Assembly (NCBI GenBank): GCA_024734495.1
Contig: JALMQS010000267.1
Coordinates: 248,001-312,000 of the forward strand
DNA length: 64,000 bases
Source: Forficula auricularia
Taxonomy: Eukaryota; Arthropoda; Insecta; Dermaptera; Forficulidae
Direction: 5' to 3'
The notes beneath the pieces are model-generated. The model worked only from the letters and a program-made list of their open reading frames with translations. It had not been told where the DNA came from and searched no databases. The number at the start of each line of letters is the position of its first letter. Position 1 is the stretch's first letter. Positions 9,825 through 18,652 of this stretch are shown in pieces. The position numbers were made by a program, and so were the translations under genes.

Positions 9825-10569
9825 GAATGTTTTCTACATTTTGATTCAATCGCGAATCAACTGTAGTGAATTTTTTCAAATATTGAGTGAAAATAATATT
9901 TGAACTTATATATTTCTAACTTGAAATAATGATCTTAAATAAATTTTTATAATTTTTCTAATTAATATAACAAAGAATAATTGCTATATCAATGAGAATT
10001 GTTTTTGACCGCGCTTATTTGAAAAAGATATTTATCGCGAGACTACTGCGGATTAGGCTATTGGAGTCTGCAGAGTCTTAAGTCTGGACCAAGAGAGAAA
10101 AAGATGTGATCCATTTAGCAACAATCCAACGTCATTTCGCGTATAGTCCGCTAGACATTCGGATGGAAAAATTTATTTAAGATCATTATTTCAAGTTAGA
10201 AATATATAAGTTCAAATATTATTTTCACTCAATATTTGACAAAAATTCCCTACATTTGATTCGCGATTGAATCAAATGTAGAAAACATTCGATTAATTTA
10301 TGGCAATCATTTAACATACATGCTTATAGACCGAGCGCTTTGGACTGGGAGATTGAATATATAACATCTGAGATTTCAAATTCACTTGGTGAATGTCTAG
10401 CGGACTATACGCAAAATGACGTTGGATTGTAGCTAAGTGGATCACATCTTTTTCTCTCTTGGTCCAGACTTAAGACTCCGCAGACTCCAATAGCGTAATC
10501 CGCAGTAGTTTCGCGATAAATATCTTTTTCAAATAAGCGCGGTCAAAAACAATTCTCATTGATATAGCA
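9825..10569. repeat. Two interleaved inverted repeats (A-B-A'-B')
   Basis: Arm A (9825-9950) is complementary to A' (10167-10290), and arm B (9982-10160) is complementary to B' (10391-10569). The order is therefore A, B, A', B', not nested. B carries GTCTGGACCAAGAGAGAAAAAG and B' its complement. No frame is recognised. It lies between the mariner 5' end and a Helentron-like insert. Confidence 0.8.
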
Positions 10570-10730
10570 TGTTATATTAATTATAAAAATTATAAAAATT
10601 TATTTAAAAATAATAAGGTTTATGGTTTGTTCAAAATAAACATAACCTATACTGCCATCGATCGTAAAAGGCTCATTTCATATGCATACACCTGGTATTT
10701 TACCGAAATTTCAAAATATATCACACACAC

Positions 10731-11040
10731 ATTTTGCAAAGAATAAAAATTGGGTTTTCCTGTATAAAACAAATGATGAAATGGTTTTCCATCTTTATCA
10801 AAAGCTGCGGCTTTTATTTTAGGAAAAATTTCAGAAGGTGGTTTCAATAATGGTCTTGCTCTTGGGTTAAAAAGTCCTGAAGGGAAAAGGTATTTTATTG
10901 CTTCATCCACTTGCTCTTGAGTGAATAATTCAGGATCCTCGCCCATCATGTTAGCCAAGTGTCTCTTTCCGATAATATATTCACTATTTTGATTTTTCAA
11001 AAATTCATCTATAATAGAAATATCAAAATTATTTGGCATT
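10731..11040 (-). CDS. mRpS9: mRpS9 (uS9m) exon, conserved N-terminal domain
   Basis: It encodes about 103 residues including IGKRHLANMMGEDPE, YLFPSGLF, ARPLLKPPSEIFP and FHHLFYTGKPNFYSL. These blocks are characteristic of metazoan mitochondrial ribosomal protein S9, a small-subunit protein of the mitoribosome whose C-terminal tail reaches the decoding centre. The frame is intact and the exon ends at AAT before a GTGTGT donor (10730-10729). The upstream boundary could be the acceptor TATATAG at 11047-11041. An ATG sits at the second base, but the family has more N-terminal sequence, so further 5' exons are expected. Retention of frame argues for a live gene. Confidence 0.85.
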
Positions 11041-11639
11041 CTATATACGGGGTGAGTTTTTTTATCTTGAGACAGTCTTATAATTCAAAAACAGTGCATT
11101 ATATGGAAAAAAGTTCCAAATAAAAGTTTATTTATATCGAGGGGGAAACTAAACTACGCTATTGTTTGTCGATGTAGAACAAACTTTCAAGGGTATATAT
11201 CTAGGTCAAGTTCTTTTTTTTAAATGGAACCTTATATTTTTCATTACGTCTACTTAATCTTCAAAAAAAAACTTAACAGCTTTCATAAGAACTATTTTTT
11301 TATACGCAATCAATTAAACAAAATATTAAATCAATTAGATCTCCAAAAAAAATCTTAATAATGATTTTTAACAATTATTTAACTTAATTATCAAATAATA
11401 ATGATTAAATAATTGATTATTAAGTAAATGATTATTGAATCGAAAAGTTACAACAATGAAAATAAGTGTTTATAATGATATTAAAACTTCTTATACTCAG
11501 ATTTAAGAAATTATTTTCTACTTAATAGAACTACTTAAAATTCTTGAGTTTAAAAAAGTTTATTTTTCGTGTCAATCCATTAGATAGTTAAATTCTATTA
11601 GCATAATAATAATGGAGCATTTTTTTTGTTGAAAACAGA
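11041..11639. other. AT-rich intron or intergenic DNA
   Basis: I see no gene or element ends here. AATTATTTAACTTAATTATCAAATAATAATG-type sequence near 11370-11440 recurs inverted near 12220-12300 and 47580-47650, so part of it is dispersed repeat. Confidence 0.4.
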
Positions 11640-11647
11640 ATTGAAAT

Positions 11648-11953
11648 CAAGGGCGGATCCAGGGGGCGGGAGGGGCGACCGCCCCCCCCCCATAGAGGCC
11701 CGTGCCTGGCAAAAAAATTTGTAAAAAAAAAAACATTTATTTTTTTTGAAAAAATTGAAAATAAAGTTCTATGTGTGTGTGTGTGGGGGGGGGGGGGGCG
11801 GCGGCGTCTCTTCTGCCCCCCCCCCCCCCACCCCCCACCCCCCGCTTGGACAATTCGATCGCGACACACTTTCGAGATAAAAACTAGATCTTATACATCG
11901 GGCACCTTATATACATTTACCCCCCCCATAAAAAATTCCTGGATCCGCCCATG
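11648..11953. mobile_element. hAT MITE (CAAGGGCGGATCCAG ends) with 8-bp duplication
   Basis: Ends CAAGGGCGGATCCAGG and CCTGGATCCGCCCATG are flanked by ATTGAAAT on both sides (11640-11647, 11954-11961). Inside are long C and G runs and GATCGCGACACACTTTCGAG. Related fragments lie at 48380-48520 and 57279-57413. The 8-bp duplication supports hAT. It is inserted inside a transposase-like remnant. Confidence 0.85.
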
Positions 11954-12104
11954 ATTGAAATGGTCTTAATTTATGCAGTGAATGTGGAAGAAGTGTTATG
12001 GGGCTGCCATTGAAATGGATGCCGAGCGTTTTCCTGATAGAAATACACCCTCACAAGCTTCATTTTATCGTGTTGTAAATCTGTTTAAAAAACAGGTAGT
12101 GTAA
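11954..12104 (+). pseudogene. Helix-turn-helix transposase fragment (DUF4817-like)
   Basis: Frames give EMVLIYAVN, then after a shift AAIEMDAERFPDR and PSQASFYRVVNLF. This order (MxxIY, ERFPxR, PSxxxFxxV) matches the N-terminal helix-turn-helix found in arthropod Tc1/mariner-type transposases and annotated as DUF4817. The hAT MITE at 11648 interrupts its 5' side. It is short and broken. Confidence 0.5.
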
Positions 12105-12353
12105 ACGCTACAAAGAAACTGAAACAGGCCAAAAACTCGAAATTGGAACTGGAATTCATCCAGAAGACTTGCAATACACTCTGGAATGTCATAGAACAGT
12201 GTCGAAAAATTATTAAATTATTAATTATTATTAAATTATTTATTTAATAATTAAATATTTATTATTATTATTTGATAATTAAGTTGAATAATTGTAAAAA
12301 TAATTATTATAATTTTTTTTTTTTGAGATCTAATTGATTTAATATTTTTACTT

Positions 12354-13257
12354 TATCCATTGCGAAGCATGGGTAAAGTATTGTAATCGGTCTCGTGGCA
12401 AGCGCGACTTCAAAGGGTCCTCAGGTAAAGACTACGGAATCCATGATCTCAATTAAAGTCACAGATTGTAGTATTCATTTAGATTGAATTTTAGCACGTG
12501 ACGATTTTGCCAAAAATCACGTGGGATCTCGTCCAGAGGCCAAAAAGTGCGATTTTTTCAGGAAGTGCGTGCGGATGGATGGATGGATGTATGTTATCGT
12601 TTTTTTCGTCCACGATTTTTTCCACATCGTTGCACAGATTGAAATGAAATTGAAAACCTACCATTACTTTAACAAAATGAAGCGTTGATTAGTTTTTGGT
12701 ACATATCGGCCCACAAACATTGGTATTTTATTTCAGTACTTTTTTTAGTTTTTTCTAAATATTTTCAAAATTACTAAACCAATTTGGATAAAATTTAATA
12801 TTGTAATTAAGTACCCTGAAGACCACAAAAAAGGTCATATAAAGTTTTTTTGTAAAATTATATTTTAAAGTACTTTCCCCTAGAATAAGATAGTACATTG
12901 GATAAAGTTTAGCAACGATACGTTGCAGTTTATTTTTATTTGATATCGGATAAAAAAATAGTTCTTAAGAAAGTTGTTTAGTTTTTTTTTGATGATTAAG
13001 AATCCGTAAAGAAATATATTGGTTTTCATTTAAAAAACAGAAGTTGACCTCAAAATACCCTTGAAAGCTTGTTCTTAGGTCCACAAACAATAGTGTAGTC
13101 TTAGGACTGTATACTCGATGATGATGATGAATACTTCAATTTGTGACCTTAATTGAGTCTATGGGTTCCTGTAGTCTTTACCTGAGGACCATTTGAAGTC
13201 GCGCTTGCCTCGAGAGCGATTCCAATACTTTCTCCCATGCTTCGCATTGGATAAAGT
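12354..13257. mobile_element. Long-TIR element, ACTTTATCCA termini
   Basis: About 130 bp at each end are inverted copies: ACTTTATCCATTGCGAAGCATG at the left and its complement at the right, continuing through CGCGACTTCAAA and GTCCTCAGGTAAAGACTAC. The centre has a GGAT tetranucleotide run. A second, inverted and shorter copy is at 53660-54275. The end shares AAGTATTGTAATCG with the Helentron-like family. No coding sequence. Confidence 0.72.
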
Positions 13258-13261
13258 AAAA

Positions 13262-14280
13262 AATAAAACCGACTTCCCAAAAATTAAATGCAACAAATAA
13301 AATAATAAGAACTCAAAATAAAATCCACTAAAAGATATAAAATAATTATCTAATTTAGTTACAACGATTTAGAAACGACGAAATATTTACATGAAATTAC
13401 TTTTTGAAGTCGGTGCCAAACATATACATTTTAAGAATCGCACTCGACGGATCTTACTTTGTACGTTTGGCGGGTAAGCTCGTTAATATAGTTTGTTTAG
13501 CACCGACTTCAAAAAAGTGATTTCATGTTAATATTTCGTCGTTTAGTTGTAACTAAATTAGATAATTATTTTATACATTTTAGTGTATTTTATTTTATTT
13601 TTAAGTTTTTATTATTTTATTTGTTGCATTTAATATTTTGTGAATTCGGTTTTTTATTTATTATTTTTTAAATTATTTTTATTTTTCTCTTTTTAGTGAT
13701 GTTATTAATAGTGACTTAATATAATACCTTGCATGCATCTCGTAAGAGAAAGCATCGGGCGAATGAATCAAAAAATGAAAAAAAAATTCAATTTATAAAT
13801 ATAGGAATTCTCTCGAAACGTTTGCGGGTTTTAAATGAACGTTTTATGATTTTTTTTATAAAAGATTTTATTTATTATAATTTCGATTATTTGCCAATAA
13901 GATTTGGAGATTTGCGTTATTCCGTCATTGTTCAAATTAATATGGAACCACCCCTAAGGTACCCCTTTTCCAATAAAAAAAGTATCATCGAAATCGGTCG
14001 ACGTGGCAAAAGGTTCTCGCTACATACATAAAATAAATAAATAAATAGTTAAACGCAGAAAGAACCATTTAAAATCGGTTTTTTTGTTTGTTTTTTTTTA
14101 TAATGATATTGATACAAGAAGAAGTTGCACCAAGAAGGTACAACCTCTGAAGTTCGTGGTGGACCCTTGTAACGTGAAGATAAGGTTCATAAACAAAGAA
14201 GTTATGGGTGAACAAACATAACAAAAAGGTCCAAAACCAATGAGAAAAACGGGACCAATCGGAAACTTTACTGAACCCAA
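13262..14280 (+). mobile_element. GACTTC-family element, longer copy
   Basis: The fold-back at 13266-13655 (AACCGACTTC to the decayed GTGAATTCGGTT) is followed by a 100-codon frame (13729-14031) starting MHASRKRKHRANES, matching the copy at 7086-6844. The right part (CCAATGAGAAAAACGGGACCAATCGG) matches the 42760 and 43860 copies. The right end runs into an assembly gap. Confidence 0.55.
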
Positions 14281-14291
14281 TGCAAAAAAAA

Positions 14292-14308
14292 NNNNNNNNN
14301 NNNNNNNN
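14292..14308. other. Assembly gap (17 N)
   Basis: Seventeen undetermined bases separate the GACTTC-family element from the 5' LTR. The junction, and so the left flank of the LTR element, may be a scaffolding artefact. Confidence 0.99.
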
Positions 14309-14322
14309 AAAACCATGAACGA

Positions 14323-15824
14323 TGTAAGGCCTGGGAAGACAATAAATAAATAATTTGTCAATACGTAAATATATTTATTTAATAATATAATAATATATTG
14401 GCTAGTTTCCCGGAGGAGGTCTAATTTGTTAGAACAGAGAGTACACGAAGAATTCGCTGATGGTAAGAAATTCGCTAGCGAGGACGACGCGCGAAGGTGG
14501 GGGAGGGGCAAGCGGGGAACGGAGGAAGTGAGCGGCGAAGAGCGCGTGGCCGCCGAGAATCGCAGAGCGAGGCCTAGGGTTGAGGCAGAGAGTTGAGCTT
14601 AGGGAATCGTATAAGAATTAGGGGTTGAAAAGGGGTGAAACGACTGGTGGAGTGAGTAGTGAAATAAAACGTGAACCAGGAGTATACAACTCAGGGTGTG
14701 ATTATCTTATGAGGATATCAAGGGTGTTGAAAGGATAACAGATGACGGCCGTCGAATAGCGTGAGCTCACTAATATTATTACAAGTAGAATAATCATGTA
14801 TTGTAACTAATACCTAAATAATCAAACATAATTTTAATGTTATTAGTTAGTAAGTTAATTAGATTTAAAAATCATTATATTATTATAACTATTACTAAAT
14901 AATCAAATATAATTTTAATGTTATTAGTTAGTAAGTTAATTAGATTTAAAAATCAATATATATTATTATAACTAATACTAAAGAAATCAAATAGAATTTT
15001 AATGTTATTAGTTAATAAGTTAATTATATTTAAAAATCTTAAATTCATAAAGTAAATATTAAATAAAATAAACAAACCCTTATGTTCATTAAATTACCAA
15101 ATTGGCCTAATAAATATATTTAAATTATTTGTATGCATTATTAAAATAAATTGTAAATATAAAAATAAATGTTAATCAACTAGTTAAGAATACTACCTAT
15201 AATTTTATCCTACCGCTGTAAGGGTGAGTGTTGTGAAATATTGTGAATATAGGATTGAGAATAGGGGTGATTATTAGTACCGCTGTAAGGGTGAGTGTTG
15301 TGAGTATTGTGAATATAGGGTTGAGAATAAGGGTGATTTATTTACAGCCATAAGAGAGAAAGTATGCGCATACGAATTGGGGTGATGATGGCCATCTTAT
15401 TTTGTAAGTAAATACTATTCATATTATTGTAATTAATACCTAAATAATCAAACATAATTTTAATGTTATTAGTTAGTAAGTTAATTAGATTTAAAAAATC
15501 ATCATATTATTGTAACTAATACCTAAATAATCAAATATAATTTTAATGTTATTAGTTAGTAAGTTAATTATATTTAAAAATCTTAAATTCATAAAGTAAA
15601 TATTAGATAAAACAAACAAACCTCTCGTGTTCATTAAATTACCAATTGGCCTAATAAATATATTTAAATTATTTGTATACATTATATTAAATAAATTGTA
15701 AATATAAAAATAAATATTAATCAATTAATTAAAAATACTACCTATAATTTTATCCTCACTACCTACCCTCCGCGGACAGGGTGCAGAGGGCTTATCCCCT
15801 TGAGGGGCAACGCAGGGTCTTACA
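14323..15824 (+). repeat. 5' LTR of the errantivirus-like element
   Basis: Starts TGTAAGGCCTGG and ends GGGTCTTACA. It holds several copies of an AT-rich unit of about 80 bp (TTTTAATGTTATTAGTTAGT at 14833, 14911 and 15458, with variants at 14997 and 15540). It also has a GC-richer repeat with GTAAGGGTGAGTGTTGTGA at 15220 and 15287. The 5' GC-rich block (GGTAAGAAATTCGCTAGCG) is shared with the 3' LTR. Confidence 0.85.
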
Positions 15825-15826
15825 AA

Positions 15827-15844
15827 TGGTGCCGTGTGACCAGG
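15827..15844 (+). other. Probable primer-binding site
   Basis: TGGTGCCGTGTGACCAGG begins two bases after the LTR end. It starts with TGG, as expected for pairing with a tRNA 3' CCA. The tRNA was not identified. The second LTR element has TGGTGTCGAGGTGTGGGG in the same place. Confidence 0.55.
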
Positions 15845-16130
15845 ATCGTTGCAACAAGACGATCCTCTTGCGAACCGGGGTGTTAAAATTTTTTTTTAGG
15901 GGATGAGGAGAACGCTAATAGAAACTTTTCTTAGTCTTGAATTTTTTTTTGCTTCTTAATATTTTTATTTTTATTCCAATTTAGGACGTTACTAGAATTA
16001 CATTTTTTTTTTGGGGGTCTTAAATTTTTTTTTGTTGTTGAAACAGAATAATCGTGCGATAAGAATTTTCTAAAACAGTACTCACTTATTAATTTCTTTT
16101 TTCTTTTATTTTATTTAAATAAATAAATAA

Positions 16131-16162
<32 letters not shown>

Positions 16163-16525
16163 GTATATATGTGTATATATATACTTAAATTTTTTTCTTC
16201 TACTAATGTCCCTTAGATTAGTTATTAAATTCCTTTGACAAATTTTTTTTTCTCGAATCTACATATATATATCCTTGTTTTACTATTTAAGCAATATCAA
16301 CTTCTTCCTTCTCATTGCTTTAAATATTGTTTTTCTTCCACCTAGTTTAAAGTGTCTGAATATTTCTTTTATTTTTCTTATTATTACTTTTTGCTTTCGC
16401 TTCCCTGAGAAAAGAGAAAAGAAAAATTCCTTACTCTTCACGGGAAGACACCGCGGGAATAAATAATCAATAATCCTCCCTCCCCTCATTCTTTTAAATA
16501 ATACGAATATATAGAAACCGGGAAA

Positions 16526-17150
16526 ATGGCGGATGCAGCGCTCAAGAAAGAGATCGCCGATCTTAAACACCAACTCGAGGAGTTGGCCAGGGAAAAGGCA
16601 GAATTAGATCAACAGGTTAGGGAAAACGGGAGCGAGAGGGGAAATGTAGAAGCAGGGGCACAACCGGTTGTGGTCCAGGTTCAACCGGGGCCAGATCTGG
16701 CAATTCAAACCTCCCTTCCGAATTGGTCAGGAGCAGAGGGGGAAGGGGAAATAAAAACATATTTGGAAAAATTTGAAAATGTGGCGGAGATGGGAGGCTG
16801 GCCAGAAAACCTGCGAGTACGCATATTACGAGTAAAATTAGAAGGGGCGGCCGCCCTGTACCTAAAAGGGCTAGCCACCGCTCCGGCAACATGGGCCGAG
16901 TTGAAGGGCACCCTGATAGACCGGTTCCAGAGAGCCGAGGCTCCCGGCAAAAAGCTCCGGGAATTACTCAACGCAAGCCAGCAGGGACAGGAAGGGGTAA
17001 GAGGATTTGCTGACCGGCTTCGAAGTATATCGAAAGACATACCGGAGGGGTCCCTGGCGAATTGCGAAGAGCAGCTCCTACATATCTTCCTCGAAGGATT
17101 GGTAGGGGAGGTAGGCAGAACATTGAGGATAGCGAATCCGGCAACTTTTG
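16526..17150 (+). CDS. gag: Gag N-terminal and capsid-like region (truncated)
   Basis: The ATG follows a leader and opens a frame of about 208 gag residues. Residues 1-36 are a charged heptad-like coiled coil (KKEIADLKHQLEELAREKAE). The next part (LPNWSGAEGEGEIKTYLEKF, RVKLEGAAALYLKG, TWAELKGTLIDRF) has the pattern of the Retrotrans_gag capsid family. The frame runs to 17281, but after about ANPATFEEF it reads out-of-frame pol, because an internal deletion joins gag to the integrase tail. The nucleocapsid zinc knuckles and protease are lost. The base composition is much more GC-rich than the flanks. Confidence 0.8.
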
Positions 17151-18425
17151 AAGAATTTCGAGATCGGAGAGTGGGTATATTTATATACACCGGCGCTGAA
17201 GGTTGGGGAGGCAAAAAAATTCCACAAACCATGGAGGGGGCCTTATGTCATCACACAAAAGAAGTCGGAGGTAGACTATGAGCTTGAAGTCGAGGGCCGA
17301 GATCTCATGGTTGTGCACGTGAATCGCCTCAAACCAAGTCACACTTCCAAGGGAGATGGACAAGATACGCAACTCCGAGAAATCCGGGGTAACCTCTTCG
17401 AACATCCCGACGGAGGGGCCATTGGGCATTGCGTTGCCGCAGACTTAAAGATGTCCGCGGGTATTGCTCGAGAGTTCAGGGAACGTTATGGGGAGGTGGA
17501 GGCTCTCCAGGCTCTAAACCCCGAGGTGGGGGATTGCCTTTACCTACAAGTACCGGGCAAGCAGGTGCTCTACCTCGTCACTAAGGAACGTAGTCACGAC
17601 CGACCAACATACAAGGATGTAAGGAGGTCATTAGGGAATATGGTGATGCACGCTTGTCGAGCCGGAATTAAGTCCATTGGGTTACCGCGCATAGCTTGCG
17701 GACTGGATCGGTTACATTGGCCCCGGGTGAAGAGAATGATCCGCGCCGCCCTTAGAGGCACCCCGATCCGCGTCACCATATATATAGCGGATAACTCGCC
17801 CGACGAGGAACTAGGACAAGGGATAAATTACAGGAAAACTCCACCGATCGAGACACCTTCTCCCCCGTCCCTGAACTTCTGTCCACCTCATCGGCGCAGT
17901 TTGCAACTTGTAGTGACACCGTCCGTCACATCGCCTAGAGCACCCACCACACCGTCTTCCGCATCTCGTGAATCGAGCACAGAACCGGAAAACCCCGGGG
18001 ACAGGAATTGGAGTCCGGAGGCGGAGGTAGGGCCTGAACGACGGTCGCCATACCAACTTCGAACAAGGGCATTGTTCCCCACATCCGAGGCTAGGAACGA
18101 CTTTGAGAGGTCATCAGGGAGGGAGGTTGGAGAGGGGAGTCCGCGGCCCGAAGGGGGAGCCACAGGGCCTCTATCCGGAGTAGTAGCGGAAGGGGTAATA
18201 GAGGAGAACGAGTTCCCAGACGGAGAAGGAACTCCACGGAATACCCAGGAAATGGTCAGCGAAACACCGGTGATTACCCCTACTAGGTCGACTCCCCCGC
18301 CAGGGACTAGTGGCGGACACCCGAGAGAGGGTAGTTCGACGCCGCCCAGGTCCGGGAGGGGTGGCCAGAACGGAAAATCGCCGAAGATCCGAAACTGGGC
18401 TCTACGATTGCGCAAGCGTAAGTAA
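17151..18425 (+). CDS. Pol C-terminus: integrase GPY/F module fused to a TARG1-like macrodomain
   Basis: One frame (first ATG-like codon at 17148) encodes about 425 residues. Residues 3-63 (IGEWVYLY, FHKPWRGPYVI, VHVNRLKP) are the GPY/F C-terminal module of gypsy integrases. Residues 76-213 form a macrodomain: IRGNLFEHPDGGAIGHC, AGIAREF, LVTKERSHDRPTYKDV, GLPRIACGLDRLHW, VTIYIAD. Lys146 and Asp187 sit where TARG1/OARD1 has its catalytic Lys and Asp, suggesting hydrolysis of ADP-ribose esters. Residues 226-415 are a Pro/Ser/Thr-rich, probably disordered tail ending RLRKRK and a stop. A macrodomain as a Pol extension is unusual. Expression of this copy is doubtful, since the upstream pol is deleted. 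Confidence 0.85.
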   Translation, partial: KNFEIGEWVYLYTPALKVGEAKKFHKPWRGPYVITQKKSEVDYELEVEGRDLMVVHVNRLKPSHTSKGDGQDTQLREIRGNLFEHPDGGAIGHCVAADLKMSAGIAREFRERYGEVEALQALNPEVGDCLYLQVPGKQVLYLVTKERSHDRPTYKDVRRSLGNMVMHACRAGIKSIGLPRIACGLDRLHWPRVKRMIRAALRGTPIRVTIYIADNSPDEELGQGINYRKTPPIETPSPPSLNFCPPHRRSLQLVVTPSVTSPRAPTTPSSASRESSTEPENPGDRNWSPEAEVGPERRSPYQLRTRALFPTSEARNDFERSSGREVGEGSPRPEGGATGPLSGVVAEGVIEENEFPDGEGTPRNTQEMVSETPVITPTRSTPPPGTSGGHPREGSSTPPRSGRGGQNGKSPKIRNWALRLRKRK

Positions 18426-18652
18426 GGATTATTAGTGGGGGGGGTGTCTCTTATATCTCATATTCCCTGACAGACCTATACCCTTAATTACTAATAGAAT
18501 CCATTCATTCTTCTTTTCCTATAAGCCGGACGAGTGAAATGTCTGTTTCAGCATCAATTAAATTAGGATATGATTAAGGGAATTAATAATCGGGAGGAGA
18601 ACTTAAACCCTAACTTACCACTGCTATCCTTAGGTGAGGGATCCATTATCTA

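Larger units (their letters stand above)
6274..10695 (-). mobile_element. Mariner element split by three or more insertions
   Basis: The inverted ends CCAGGTGTATGCACATGAAATG (6274 onward) and CATTTCATATGCATACACCTGG (ending 10695) are each flanked by TA. Between them are three minus-strand transposase fragments (9205-8697, 7828-7510, 6605-6300) in correct order. They are interrupted by a GACTTC-family element (6602-7505), two Helentron-like elements (7829-8696, 9206-9810) and palindromic DNA (9825-10569). Without the inserts the element would be close to the usual 1.3 kb. It is inserted in an intron of mRpS9, same strand. Confidence 0.82.

Noticed and set aside
12577..12595. GGAT repeat and the matching CATC run at 54008 as functional motifs
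   Set aside because: Simple tetranucleotide runs within copies of one element family.
14098..14511. Minus-strand frame crossing the N run
   Set aside because: It contains undetermined residues and joins unrelated repeat and LTR sequence.
16617..17232. Minus-strand frames opposite gag
   Set aside because: Shadows of the GC-rich gag coding strand.
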